From Paracyclopina nana (lineage: Eukaryota; Arthropoda; Copepoda; Cyclopoida; Cyclopettidae): a stretch of 64,000 bases of DNA. Under the pieces are notes generated by a model that saw nothing but the letters and a program-made list of their open reading frames with translations, was not told where the DNA came from and searched no databases. Positions 46,993 to 59,337 of this stretch are shown here, piece after piece. Every line of letters begins with the position of its first letter. Positions within the stretch are counted from its first letter, which is position 1. The position numbers were made by a program, and so were the translations under genes. The stretch lies in contig JAGUCH010000002.1 in NCBI GenBank assembly GCA_019096065.1, forward strand, positions 12,102,501 through 12,166,500. The letters are read 5' to 3'.

Positions 46993-48153
46993 ATGGCGGG
47001 TTTAGATAATATATCAAACAAAGCTCCCACGCCGTTTACAATTCCTGTCGATCTGAACAACGAAGAGAAAAGTAAGTGGCCAATAGCTCATCTGTGCGAC
47101 ACAAATTCATTTAGCTGATTAATAGGAAACCTACTTCTTACTCATTTGGTTTTGAGCCACTGCAAAAAGAGGTTCGAAGATGTTTTCAGCTTTTTCGATG
47201 CCACAATGGACGTTGTTCATACTTCTTTGTATAAAAACAAGAATCGATTTAGAAATGACAAGTCATACAAGGGACTTGTCATGGTGCAAAAAAGGTGCAA
47301 AATGTTGCGCAAATTCCCGCTGCTGATTCATCTTGAAAACTTCAAAAATCAGCTTCCTCACGGGGATGACATCAAAAACAGAGATCGGCATTACTTACCA
47401 ACTCAAAATCACTTGAAACATTGGCTAACGATACACCAAGAGTCAATTGAGCAATGCCAGAAAATTGTGGGATATTGCAAACACACCGCAAAATATCTTC
47501 AAATGAGACTGCAAACTGGGCACTTTTGGAACTGGGCCATGTTCATGTATGCTAATATTGGCAGAATTTGGTAATTTATATTTTATGTATTTAATTCAGT
47601 AAGGTGAGAATTCGTTTCATTATATAGGTCTCTAGCACAGGCACTAATTGCTAACCTTCACCTAAGTTATGAACATCATTTGGCGGTGATTGACATTTTC
47701 CCCATGGGAAGCACCCAAGGCCTTTTTGACCAATTGGATTTCAAAAGCTGTCCATTGGCAGTGCCTGAGCAGCTGACGAAAGACTTTCCCAAGCTTGATC
47801 AAGTGTTAATGGAATGTGACAAACCTGAGGTTCAATTTGTGGGTGAAATTATATCCAGAAGAGCTTGCCAAGAAACAAAAGCTCCCACAAATGACAAGTA
47901 TCTCCTTAGAGTGAAAAAGAGCCTCAAACATATAAAAAGCATGGACACCTTAAAACAATTCCTTATTGATGAAACCAAAAGCAGGCAAGAGTGCAGGAAA
48001 AAGGCAATCACCAAAAAGCTTGATCAAAAAGACTGGAAAGAATTGAAATCTAGCATCAGAGCTAAAATGGAGCTAGAAGTCGAGATCTCTTCTCTTAAAG
48101 CTGCGTTGATTTCGTGGATTTTGTGTCCCAACAAAAAAGGAGAGTTGCCTTGA
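46993..48153 (+). CDS. NEPRO-like nucleolar protein (tentative)
   Basis: 349 aa; exons 46993-47071, 47126-47570, 47628-48153. The N-terminal half contains YKNKNRFRNDKSYKGLVMVQ, resembling the N-terminal domain of nucleolus and neural progenitor protein (NEPRO), a factor linked to RNase MRP and rRNA processing. The C-terminal half is Lys-rich and charged (VKKSLKHIKSMDTLKQFL). No catalytic motif or membrane segment. The family call is from memory of one motif and is moderate at best. Poly(A) ATTAAA at 48315-48320, less than 100 bp before the next gene. Confidence 0.5.
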
Positions 48154-48403
48154 AAATTATCTTGAGGATCTTACCACCCAATTTTTATGTTGTAGTTAAT
48201 CCTGTTTTGGGCGTGCCCCTATCAGGAAAACAGACTATTAAAAATGTAGCTTAATGATAATTTTGTATTACCAATGTATCTTTGCTAGTGGCAATTGTCT
48301 GCATGTAAGATGTAATTAAAGCCGTTATCTCTATGACCATCTTTTACTGAGTTCTCTCAATTGGCATTTGGCTGCCAGCTTGCGTCACAAAAACAACCAA
48401 AAT

Positions 48404-50853
48404 ATGGCAGATAAGGTGCGAGGCGTATTTTGGTTTACTTCAAGTAATGTTACTTACTTTTTCAACTTTTAGGTTGTCAATGAACCAGAGCTGTCAGGAA
48501 TGCTTAATTTGACTTTGCTTAAGAAAAATAAAAGAAGCATTGATTTGAGCACTGATTTGGCCTCATTTCATCCTAATGAATCCAAGGTAATTGTTTCATT
48601 TTTTAGCCTTTTTCAGCCAAATCAGATGGCAATTCTTTAATGCGTATCTGTGAACACAGGTACTTGTGTTGTATACTGGTGGCACCATTGGCATGGTGCG
48701 AAATTCTGAAGGAGCTCTGAGTCCAGCTGCTCATGCTTTTGAGGCGAAAATTAGACGAACATGCACAATGCATGATGAAGACTATTCTCATGGTAGATTT
48801 GGTCACTTGATTGGCCCTGACAAGGAAAGCCTTCTTCCATTGGCACTTCCTCAGGTACCAGAGCATAAAAGGGTTCTCTACTCAATCTATGAATATGACC
48901 CTCTCTTGGACTCATCCAATATGACCATGGATGACTGGGTGCAAATAGCCAAGGATGTCAAAGACAACTATGAGATTTTTGATGGATTTGTCATTCTGCA
49001 TGGCACTGATACCATGGCCTACACTTCCTCTGCCCTGTCTTTTATGCTGGAGCATTTGGGGAAGCCTGTCATTCTGACAGGATCTCAAATTCCTTGTTTT
49101 GAGACTAGGAGTGATGGCAGAGACAACTTTGTGGGAGCTCTGATCTTGGCTGGCAACTACAACATACCAGAAGTGTGTGTATACTTTAGGCATCAGCTCA
49201 TGAGAGGCAACAGGACCATCAAAGTCAGCTCTGGGAATTTGGATGCTTTCCAAAGCCCTAATATGCAGCCACTAGTCAAGGCTGGCATTGACATAGAAGT
49301 GGACTACAGAGCTATATACAAGTATGAATTTTGCCATTGTCTCCCTTCAATAAGTTAAAACTTGTAAAAGACAACAAGTTTATCTCAATGAATCATTTAT
49401 TATTCCTGTTTAAATCAAGATGAATATTCTTTACACACCAACCTGAACTGAACTGGTTAATTCTAATTACCTTTGTTGAGTTTTTATTTTTTATTGCAAA
49501 AATGGCTACCAGATGTATCCCACTTTTTTAGGCCAACAGCCATTGAAAAGTTCACTGTGCATACCAAGTTAAACCCAAGCGTGGTTCTTTTGAGGATTTT
49601 CCCATCAATGACCAAGGAAACGGTGGCACATTTTCTTAAACCGCCCATAGAAGGTGTTGTCCTCCAATGTTATGGCGCTGGGAATTTTCCAAATAACAGA
49701 AAAGATATCATGGACTTGCTGAAAGAAGCCATTGAACGGGGAGTACTCATTATTTCAGTGACACAATGTATCAACGGCAGTGTTAGCGCAATCTATGCTA
49801 CTGGCAAGGCTCTTTTGGATATTGGAATCATCCCTGGCAATGACATAACCACCGAGGCAAGAATCTCTGCTCTTAAAAAGGGACTTTTTTTATCCTATAT
49901 TTTAGGCTGCTATGACGAAGCTGAGCTATGTTCTTTCAAAAGAAGATTGGGACTTTGAAAAGCGCAAGAAAATGATGGAAACCAATTTGGTAGGAGAAAT
50001 GAATGTGCTTCGTTTCAAAAAGGAGGGAAATGCTAGGAAAAGCCTGGCCACTTTTACCAATGGTGAAGAGGAGCATGATTTGATCCTAGCAGTGGCAAAT
50101 CAACTGAAGGCATAAGTTGAGCTGCTTTTCAAATCACCTAGGCTCATCCTTTTTTTTTCATAGGTGAATACTTCAGATGAAATGGATGGCATAAGACAAG
50201 TTCTCTTTCCTTCAATCTTATGTGCTGCAGTTTACACTGGACACACAGCAAAACTGGAATACTTGAGAACGAAGTATGATGCTGATTTGGCTGTGGCAGA
50301 TTATGATGGCCGGACACCTCTCCACATTGCAGCATCAGAGGGCAACGCAGCTGTGGTTGAATACCTAATGAAAGCAGGGGCTGGAATTCACGCAAGGGAT
50401 CGAAACAATGACACTCCCCTTTTATGTGCAATTAAATCGTGCCACAGGTATGCAACTCAATTGAACATGGTTTAATTAAAAAAAATCATATTCAATACTG
50501 CCAGGGATGTTGTGAGATCATTGGTGGCTTGTGGAGCTCATCTCCAATCTGGAGCCTTGGAGCTCGGTGAAGAACTCTGCTACTTAGCGAGGCTGGGGCA
50601 AAAAAAGAAATTGAGCTGCTATAAGCTTGCAGGGGCAAATCTCAACTCCTTGAACTTGTCAAGGCAATCTGCGATGCACGCTGCTGTTGAAACAGGACAA
50701 GTGAAGGTGGTCCAGTTTTTGCTTGAGCATAACTGTGAGGCCACCAAGAAGGACATTTTCGGGAAAACTCCTTTGGACATAGCGAATGAGTTGGGAAGGG
50801 TGGAAATTGAGCACTTGATCATTAAGCACTTGCAAACGACCAAGGAGGTGTAA
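48404..50853 (+). CDS. ASPG: L-asparaginase with ankyrin repeats
   Basis: Cytosolic asparaginase/60-kDa lysophospholipase family, 649 aa. Exons 48404-48415, 48473-48586, 48660-49321, 49532-49856, 49906-50109, 50164-50447, 50505-50853. The N-terminal asparaginase domain has both catalytic threonine motifs, LYTGGTIGM and ILHGTDTMAYTSSAL, plus LTGSQIPCFETRSDGRDN. Two clear ankyrin repeats follow (DYDGRTPLHIAASEGNAAVV; SRQSAMHAAVETGQVKVVQF). Two introns appear to use GC donors (49857 and 50110); the first is needed to read the expected AAMTKLSYVLSK instead of a frameshift. The first coding exon is only 12 nt. Confidence 0.9.
49857..49905 (+). other. 49-nt GC-AG intron in the asparaginase gene
   Basis: GAG|GCAAGA ... 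TATTTTAG|GCT. Removing it joins NDITTE to AAMTKLSYVL, the conserved family sequence. Reading through gives an early stop. Confidence 0.7.
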
Positions 50854-51047
50854 CGTTCATCATCAGAGTGGTTTATATTGTCATGCTTATTGTAATAAGT
50901 GTAAAAAGAAGCCATGATTATTATTAACATGTGGAGATCATTCTTTGGCACATTTTCTCTCATACTACACACACTCTTAATACTATCTGTACATTGAAAG
51001 GTTATGATCATGATACAATACTGCTACCAAATGCATGTGGAGATTCT

Positions 51048-52786
51048 CTAATCTGTTGCCTGATGGCGAATAAAATCAGTCAAGCTGCTCATTTCTGAAG
51101 CGTCTCCAGTCACTGATGACACTGAAAACTCAATTTCCTCGCCAGTATTGGCTGGAGGGCCGGAAATGTTGTCGTCATTGGAGCCCCAATTTTTGTGAGA
51201 AGGGGCGTACAAAAAGAGCAGGCCCATGATGTAGATGTTCCAAAGACCATACACACCTGTCATGAATCCCGAAGTGTACTCGAGCGAAATGTTCTCGTCC
51301 CATTTGTATTGGCCCTCTGAGACTTGTCCGATGATGAATCCAATTGTGGTCATGGCGGCTGTTACCAGAGTGGCCAACATCAGGAACCGGAATCTCCAAA
51401 TGAGACCTTCATAGTGGATCCTTCTGACCCTAGACATGGCTGAGATGGCCGCCTGCTTTGCTGAGATCGTCCGGAAGACCTTGTAAATTAGGACACAAAG
51501 GTAGAGGAAATAGATGCCCGCTGAGAGACCAGCCAGTACGATGAAGCCTAGCGCCAAGTTCGTGCCCAAATCGGTTACCCAGATGGAGTAGAAGGGATCC
51601 TTGAGTTGAACGCCACGTTCGCAAAGGTCGAAAATGAAGAGGCAAAGGCAGCCAAACATGACGAGAGACAAATTCTTCCAATAAGCCAGCAGGCCGTTTC
51701 GCTCTCCGTTGGTGTCATCATCGTTGATCAAGTGTTCACCAGCAAAAACCAGCCAGAAAGCCATGAGGGCCGCATAGAAAACGCCCTGTTTGATGTCGTT
51801 GAATAAGTTGATCCAGGGCATGTCAAAGGACAATGTTAGGTACTCCAATGGAAGGTTCAACATAGTCAGAGAAGCTCCCAAAGAGAGCAGCATCTTCTCC
51901 AAGAGAGTTGCGTTCCTCGGCAGCATTTTCAGCCTTCGATGCATCCACCACATCTCCAAGACAATGGCGGGGAAGAAGATTGTCTTCAAACTGACCCAAA
52001 CCTTGGTGAAGCCGCCGTTTTGGTGTATGCCTATCAGCCACAAATCGACCAATTTTCCCAGCTTGTCATTGATTGAGATCTCGTGGCCGTCGTAGTCGTA
52101 AATGCTAGGGATCCTCAAGTTGATGAGATAGTAGTCATGGTGCAGGGATCCGAGATCAAACAGAGGAATGCTCGAGCAATTGTAGTAGTAGCCATCGCGT
52201 TTGAGTTCCTCGTCAATGTCGCAGTCAAGATTCCTACAATTTAAAAAAATAATTCGGCTGTAGCAAAATAAGAAGAGTGAAAATTGTACCTGTGAACGAA
52301 TGAGTGCGCGTATTCCTTCCAATCGTGCGGAGCATCTCCCTTGTTTCGATAGCCTAGACGAGCGTTGATCAAGAGGTGAACTCGCGAATCATGATTGAAC
52401 CCATCTTCATATTCAATGTCCATAGACAGCACTGCCATCAAAGTTTGCTGCCATCGTGAGAAGTCAATTTGAACATTTTCCCTTGGGGGCGGCATTTGGA
52501 AGGAGAAAACAATGTTGTCAGCCGTCAGTTGTTGTGCAGCCGCCTCTGGGTCATCAAAGTGTTCGATCCTTTGACAAGCTCCTTGGCCACGAGTCCAGTA
52601 CCAAGCTTTGGGGTCTTTGCCAGCCGATTTGTCAACGCATTTCGTCGCCAAATATTGCATCGAGGCATTCGGCATCGGAGACACCAGAGCTCCGACGAGA
52701 AAGCAGAAAATCAGCATGACGGTGGCTGCACTTAAAACATAGCCGAGCTTCCGACTCGACATATTTTCAATAATTGAGCCCGCCAT
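51048..52786 (-). CDS. Wls: wntless, Wnt cargo receptor
   Basis: Multi-pass membrane protein that carries lipidated Wnt from Golgi to cell surface. 560 aa; exons 52290-52786 and 51048-52233. TM1 (LSAATVMLIFCFLVGALVSP) is followed by a large lumenal domain (CQRIEHFDDPEAA, FSFQMPPPRENVQIDFSRWQ, DCDIDEELKRDGYYYNC). The remaining helices form a GPCR-like bundle (TIFFPAIVLEMWWMHRR, FWLVFAGEHLINDD, YFLYLCVLIYKVFRTISAK). Length matches the family. It shares a 410-bp bidirectional promoter with RpS3A. Confidence 0.96.
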
Positions 52787-53196
52787 ATTGAAGGGGAGGT
52801 CTTTGCTCCACTCTCAATTTCGCGAGTTTTCACCTTTCGGTAATGTTTGTTTTGACACTTTAATTAAAGACTTTGTGTAAATCTGAAAACCCACTAAACA
52901 CTTAGAATACGATGGAGTTTCGTGTTATTCGAGTGAACAAGTGGGAACAAAAAAATTCAAGTGTAACTTAAGCCGTCTTTAAAAAATTAAATTAATCTTA
53001 AGAAATAATGTTGATTATTTTCCTGAATTCAAGCAATTTGTATCATTTTGAATATTTACTTACTTACTACTCTTGGTATTTTTAGGGCGTTTTCGCGTCG
53101 CCTTTCAACTCGAGCTGTGATTGGCCGAGAGCGAGGACCAATAGTGGCCGGTAAAATATTCCGTTTCCGTCTTTTCGTTCCAATCCACGTGAAATT
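52787..53196. promoter_or_regulatory. bidirectional promoter of wntless and RpS3A, with TOP-like tract
   Basis: 410 bp between divergent ATGs. Just upstream of RpS3A there is a pyrimidine-rich stretch (TTTCCGTCTTTTCGTTCC, about 53164-53181), like the terminal oligopyrimidine start sites of ribosomal protein genes. Confidence 0.5.
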
Positions 53197-54333
53197 ATGG
53201 CCGTCGGAAAAAATAAGGTAAGAAAAAAGCTAGCTTTTCTCTATCAAATAGCTTTTTAATTGTCATTAGTGTGTTCCTAAGCTTTGTAAGAAGCTACCTG
53301 GTGATTTATATTTCATAATTTCCGTTAAGATACTCGAGCTTAAGGCGAGGAAACTCGGCTTGGCGGAACGCTGTAGCTTTGTTTATAGTTTAATTTTTCG
53401 CCATTAGGGGCTGGCCAAGACTGGCAAGAAGGGAGTCAAGAAGAAGGTCGTCGACCCTTTCACCCGTAAGGACTGGTACGACATCAAGGCTCCCACAATT
53501 TTCAAGGTTCGCGATGTCGGCAAGACTTTGGTCAACCGTACTCAGGGAACCAAGTTGGCCTCCGACGGTCTCAAGGGCCGCGTCTATGAGGTGTCTCTTG
53601 CTGACCTGCAAAACGAGACGGTAAGTGGCCCTTTTCTCCACGTGCTTTTTTGAAGTTGGAACAGCGTGCTTATATTTACTTTTCTCCTTTGAAGGACGCC
53701 GAGAGGTCCTACAAAAAGTTCAAGTTGGTGTGCGAGGATGTGCAGGGCAAGAACTGCCTCACCCAATTCTACGGCATGAACTTGACCACCGACAAGCTCC
53801 GCTCGATGGTGAAGAAGTGGCAGACTTTGATCGAGGCATACGTCGATGCCAAGACCACTGACGGCTACCTCTTGAGGGTCTTCTGCATTGGATTCACACT
53901 AAAGCAGGCTCAATCCAACAAGAAGCATTGCTATGCCCAATCTCAGCAGGTACGTTCAATAATAAATGGCTCTTGTGCTTTTTCAAGGAATTAATTGTGT
54001 GCATCAATTCAGGTCCGCCAAATCCGCAAGAAGATGGTTGACATCATCACCCGAGAAGTGTCATCTGTCGACTTGAAGGAAGTGGTCAACAGGCTGATCC
54101 CTGACTCCATCTCTTTGGACATTCAAAAGTCCTGCCAAGGAATTTACCCCTTGCACGATGTGCATCTGCGCAAGGTCAAGGTTTTGCGCCGGCCTCGCTT
54201 CGACTTGGCCAAGCTGATGGAGTTGCACGGAGAGGGCTCTGGCAAGGCTACCGTTGTCACCACAGACCCTACCACCGGAGAGGTCGTTGAGAGGCCAGAG
54301 GGCTACGAGCCTCCAGTGCTGGAGTCCGTGTGA
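53197..54333 (+). CDS. RpS3A: 40S ribosomal protein S3A (eS1)
   Basis: Small-subunit ribosomal protein, 269 aa; exons 53197-53217, 53408-53620, 53695-53949, 54013-54333. It begins [20 protein letters not shown] and continues with [41 protein letters not shown] and [19 protein letters not shown], all eS1 hallmarks. Codons are more GC-rich than in the neighbours, as expected for high expression. Poly(A) signal AATAAA at 54361-54366. I looked for C/D-box snoRNA signals in the introns and found none convincing. Confidence 0.98.
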
Positions 54334-54360
54334 ACAAGTTTATGAGATACACTAAAATGT

Positions 54361-54366
54361 AATAAA
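54361..54366 (+). terminator. poly(A) signal of RpS3A
   Basis: AATAAA 28 nt after the TGA stop. Confidence 0.75.
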
Positions 54367-54669
54367 CAGAGAAATCGTTTCTCGTGGACAATTTTGCGTT
54401 TTAAACTTTATTCAAGACTTGAATTATGGTCAAACGGTAATTTGCCTTCGGGAGCATAGCAAGTTGTCAGTTATTAAACAGCGCCATCTTGCGGCATTTT
54501 GAAAGATTGTTTTAACAGGTCACCAGAGTTGCCGGAGTGACACACGTAAAAGTCCGCAATCACGGCTAATTTAAGCCAAACTTAAGCCATGTTTCCTAGA
54601 TATGTAATGAGCAACTTTAAGGCTGAGAATATGAGAATTTGATGCAGTCAATTTAGTGAAGTCTTGGCA

Positions 54670-56130
54670 ATGGCAAGTAAATTGCACAAATACCGAGATG
54701 ATGAAGAGAGAGAAAGGAAGAAAGTAACCAAACCTGCGACTTTGATTCGCCACAAGTTCTGCTTGTATTGCAACAAGTCGGAGCTCGAAGAAGGAGTCGA
54801 AATTCGCGATTGCATCGATTGCGGACTCTGCATTTATTGCTCGGATATTTGCGAGCGTGACCATGAACATGGTGCAGATGATCACGCTGCCGACTGTATG
54901 ATGCTAACCTTTTTCGATAGCAGTTAAGTACATCCAAATATTAAGTAAAATGTATAGTTATAACCTTTCTTCTTTCCAGTAATGGCAGGGAGTGTAAGGG
55001 ATGGGCATCTGGACGAAGAGGATTTGGAAGGGGACATCAAGTGCAATGGGACAAATCATGATCAAAAGTGCTTTCATCTTTCACCAGGTGAGGATCACCA
55101 TCGTTCTATATTGGCCTATCATCTTTCTCTTGCAGATGGTCGCGTGCGTGATATGATTGAACGTGACCTGCTCCTTGCCAAGTACAGATGGGCTAAAATC
55201 GTGGAAAGTATCGCGTACAGGTACAGCGCTGGAATCTTGATGAAAATGTACGCCACGATTATGGAGGAGCTCATGCTCACGACCACCCTGTTCAAAGTCA
55301 ATGGAATCAGTCACGAGATGGTCTACACATATCTAAACTTGAGTATGCTGATAATTGATCAGGGTGCAAATGTAACCCTCGTTACCTATGCGTTTTCCAC
55401 TTTAGGAGAATACGAGAAAGCTGACAACTTGTACAGGAAAGCGCTGAAAGAAGCTGAAGAAGATGATAAGTGCGACGAGGACTATCTTTTGATGCTTCTC
55501 ATATCTGGTGTGGTATTGGGATTCTACATCATGGAGAGAATCAAAAAGGACCAAGACAGCTTTGACACCTTCATTTCCATTTTGCAACAATCCCCTTTTG
55601 GCTCATCCGCTAATAGGCTTTCCCACACTTATCTAGCCATAGTAAGTAACACTCGATGAGTATTTATGCTGAGCTTATTTTCTTGGTCTAGGATAAAATT
55701 GCACGGTTGGTTTTTGACGGTGCCTACCTCTTCTGGAAAAGGGACGACTATGAGGAGCACCTTCAGAAGACCTTGTATTTGATCTACTTGTACGACGACA
55801 GCTATGGGATCCTTCAGCACTTGGACTACCCTCACGTAATCGAACTCGGACCAACTATCACAGTGGATCGTTGTTCGTTTAAAATTAGCTTGATTTTCTT
55901 ATGTCGTCTCTGTGATGGTTGGTCCACTTCCGTTTTTCCAATAGCTGTTCAAGATGAGCGAACGCATCCCACAGCATATCCGCACTCAACTGGCCCTTGC
56001 GCACAAAATAATTCATCGATTCACTTTGGCGCCTGTTTACCTTGAAAGGTTCATCACCCAAAGAAGCAATCTGCGGTACACACATCGAAATCCCAAACGA
56101 AGCCGAAAGCGAAAATATAGTGAAATTTGA
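54670..56130 (+). CDS. MYND-type zinc-finger protein of unknown function
   Basis: 423 aa; exons 54670-54922, 54980-55641, 55692-55862, 55945-56130. The N-terminus holds a MYND-like finger (CLYC ... CIDC ... YCSDIC ... HAADC, about residues 31-75). The rest is helical, with TPR-like segments (YEKADNLYRKALKEAEEDD) and a basic tail (RNPKRSRKRKY). There is no SET domain, so it is not a SMYD methyltransferase. The donor of the last intron (ACA|GTGGAT) is weak and that join is the least certain. The stop is 12 bp from the convergent dynamitin stop. Confidence 0.7.
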
Positions 56131-56142
56131 CCACTGTATTGT

Positions 56143-57556
56143 TCACTTCTTTAATTTAGCAAGACGCTGGTCAAGATTATCAAAGTTCTTCTGAACTGTA
56201 TCCAGGTTGACAGCCATTTGGGCACGTGTTTCCTCCAAGACCTCTTGGTTGCCAGACAGGCTGGCCTCAAGCTTTTGCTGGAATGAGTCGAGCTGGACCA
56301 AAGTCTTGCTAAATTGAAGAGCCTGCTCGTGCAAAGCCTGTAGGGAGTCCAGCCTGTCAACCACCTCAGGCAAGGCTGTGGCCATTGCCTGATTGGCAGT
56401 CACCATTTCATACAGTTCTGCAATTTTGTTGTTCTTCTCAGCATCTTCTAGAGCTGCCTTCTTCTCAGAGATGGTGTTAAGCTTTTGGAGCAAAGCTGCC
56501 AGCCTTCCTTCTATGTGATCTAAATGAGCCGGCTCCAGCAATCCAAGCCTGCTATTCAACACTGAGATGGCCGCAGTGACATTTTTGGTATTGGTCTCCA
56601 CACTCAATACTGACTGTAAATATAAAGTAGAGATTAACAAAGAGAAATTGGCTTAGAGGCAATTAATTACCATTTTAGCAGGATTGGGTCCCAGAGCTTT
56701 TTCAAGAGCCTCAAGGCGACTCTCAAACAGCGCCAATTTTTGCCTTTCCTCTAATTTGGCACTACCAGGTTTCATCATTAGTTCATAAAAGACTTCTCCC
56801 TCATTTTTAGAAGGTTCGCCTGGCTTCCCATCGCCACATCCTTGAGTCTTCAATTGCTCAATTTGCTTCAGCAGTTTCAGCTTGTTTGCTCCAGAAGGAT
56901 CTTGGATGTCCTGAACAGGAGCAGATCCGAGGTACTCCTCAAGCTTCAAGGCTGCAAGCTGATCGTGCAAAACTTCAGTTTGCTTGGCCAATCCGGAGAG
57001 AGATTGATTGCCCACTTTTTCAGCTCCGCTCTCTTTGAGGCCTTCCAAATCATCAAGAAGCTGGCGAATTTCACAGTTGAGTCTCTGGTACTTTTGCTCC
57101 AGAGTCTCGTTCTCATCACTGCCAGCCAACTCATAATCCCCAGTCCAAGAAATGTACCTAAAACGGACTCAATGCAATATTTACATGAGTGAGCTGGCAT
57201 AGCTTACCCTTTTTGCTTGCTCCGACGAATCTTGTCGGAAAAATCGACTCCAGACGTATCCAAATGCTTGCCTTTGAACCGGCCAAAAGCTTCACTGGCT
57301 GTTATATGAAGAGTCTCAACTGCATCTGATTCCTCCACCTTTTTTATCATTAGAAAATCTTTTTTTGCAAAAGAAAATAAGCGAAGAAAGCTTACATCGA
57401 AATCCAGGTTTTGGTCGGCCTCAGGAAGTTCATTGGTTTCATACAAATCAGGCTGATCGCTGGCCTAAATTAAAATGCCATCAAATAACCGTGAAAAACA
57501 GAGCCAAAAAAGATGCTTACAATGCCAGGAAGATTTGCATATTTGGGATCTGCCAT
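56143..57556 (-). CDS. DCTN2: dynamitin, dynactin p50 subunit
   Basis: Subunit of dynactin, the dynein cofactor; forms the shoulder linking the p150 arm to the filament. 397 aa; exons 57521-57556, 57396-57464, 57208-57338, 56671-57157, 56143-56613. The protein opens MADPKYANLPGIASDQPDLYET, a strongly conserved dynamitin start, followed by the KGYISWTGDYELA motif. Three long coiled-coil regions follow (QKYQRLNCEIRQLLDDLEGL, SRLEALEKALG, VVDRLDSLQALHEQALQFS). Length is normal. Confidence 0.95.
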
Positions 57557-58271
57557 TCTTTTATTTGCTTTTCCTCACAGATGTTCTATTTTCTTTCACT
57601 TCTGATTTGTTTACAATTTTCGACTTCAGTGTACGCCTAAATCGGTGCGAAAAGTAGACCGAGCCAATTTGCGGGGAAACTTTGAATAACTATTTTTGAG
57701 GTAATTCTGTTTCTCTTAAAATATGCAATAATAGTCACTTAAGTCTGCATGACAGCATCCATTTTGTTAGATTTACAACTAATGTTCAAAACTAATTCAC
57801 TAACTTTAAAAGTACCCCACAAAAATTATATCCAACACTACCATGACAGAAATAAAATTAGTTGAATATACCAAATATTTATAATAAAATTCATTTTTCA
57901 GCTCATTATCTTAAGGTTCATTTAACAAATTAACAAATTTAACATTTAACAAATTTAACATTGATGTATGTTTATCATAAAAGTATTCTAAAAAGCAATC
58001 AAACCTCATTTAAGTAAAAATGAAAGTTGCTTGCTGCAGCCAATAAATATAATGAAATTCCATTGCAACTAGCACCAATAATTATTTTAAAAGTGAGAAT
58101 GTGGTTGTTGGAAGAAGGACACACTTCCAAAAAGGAAAAAGGGAGATGGGCAATCAGCCAGTGCACAGGGCATGGGGCAAAAGGAATGCGACCAATCACA
58201 TTTTCCCTGGTTCATGATATGCCGAAAATAAGAACTGTATTTATGTTCCCCAAATTCATACAGATACAATT
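57557..58271. other. AT-rich spacer
   Basis: Between the dynamitin start and the small Maf stop. No exon recognised; contains short A/T runs and a local repeat of AACAAATTTAACA-type sequence around 57925-57960. Confidence 0.45.
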
Positions 58272-59092
58272 TTAGGAATACTCATTAGTGCTGTTCTTCA
58301 CAAATCTGATCTCAGGTTTGGAGGCTAACATGCTCTCCACGGAATGAGAGCTGCTATGGTCATATCTACCTCCTCCAGGACAATCATTGGGCGTGAATCT
58401 TAATCTAGACAAAGCTGTTTCAATGGCTTGTGGGACCTTGATGCCACCCTCAATTGCTATCTTCTTCAAAATTTCCAACTCTTTTCGTGCAGACAAAATG
58501 GTTTCATGATTGGCAGCAATCAAAACATTGACAGACTCAGTTTCGGCTCGAGTTGCGTCCAGTTTCTTGCGGAGCTCTTCATTTTCTGCCGTGTACCTCT
58601 CAATTGTGTTTTCCTTCTTGACTCTACCGTCGGCAGCATAGCGTCGATTCTTCAAGGTTCTCCTTTTTTGCTTAAGTGTCAATGCTCCTTCTTTGCTGAA
58701 GGGTCAACAAAAAGATTAATAGTCAAAACTTTGTGACATACAGTATGATTGCTTTTAACCTGATTCCTCTGCTTTTAATAAATTTGTTCAGTTGTGTGAC
58801 AGGCATCTCAATCAGGTCTTGATCCGAGATGCCAATGTCATTCCGCACATTAATTGGAGGCAGCATATCCTATTAGTTAACAGAGAGTTTTTTCAAACAT
58901 CACAATACAAAGAAGAATTAATCTACCAAGTCGTCACTGTTCCCTTCAAATTCTTCGCCTTGAGGTGAAGTTGTTGAGGGAGTGTCTGAAATAGGTTCTG
59001 GATCTCAAAAGGAGGACAAGGTAATTAACGCAAATCATAGGAGGATAATTACCCAAACTAGTGAGGCCTTCTTGATCAAGTCTGCCTAACAT
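58272..59092 (-). CDS. maf-S: small Maf bZIP transcription factor
   Basis: Likely partner of CNC proteins (Nrf2/cap'n'collar) at antioxidant-response elements. 210 aa; exons 59053-59092, 58927-58985, 58760-58869, 58272-58695. The Maf extended homology region is seen in ISDQDLIEMPVTQLNKFIK. The basic region is LKQKRRTLKNRRYAADGRVK, followed by a leucine zipper (about 50 residues, coiled coil). No activation domain is obvious, as in small Mafs. The basic region departs from the usual NRGYAxxCR: Gly is Arg and Cys is Gly. Longer than vertebrate small Mafs at both ends. Confidence 0.85.
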
Positions 59093-59337
59093 TTTGGAGC
59101 AGCCTTGTCTAGTTTTACGCTCTGAAAGCACAAATAGAAGACTTGTTCAGGTTTTGCTCACCCTGCCAAGTCTGCCCCTTTTTGCAAGCCAGCCTTGCCA
59201 ACAGATGAGTAAAATTCCAGGGAGACGAATGCAATGCAAAGCTGTCGGAAATCTTTTGGCTTCGGCCAAGCACTTGGCTCGATTAAAGTATTTAAAACAA
59301 AAATGTACTTGTTTGACATAGTCGTTTAAACTGGGAT

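Noticed and set aside
53218-54012. C/D-box snoRNAs in RpS3A introns, as in vertebrate RPS3A
   Set aside because: No clear RUGAUGA plus CUGA box pair with terminal stem could be seen.
54670-56130. Calling the MYND protein a second SMYD4
   Set aside because: No SET motifs (NHSCxPN, GEExTxxY) and no post-SET cysteines are present.
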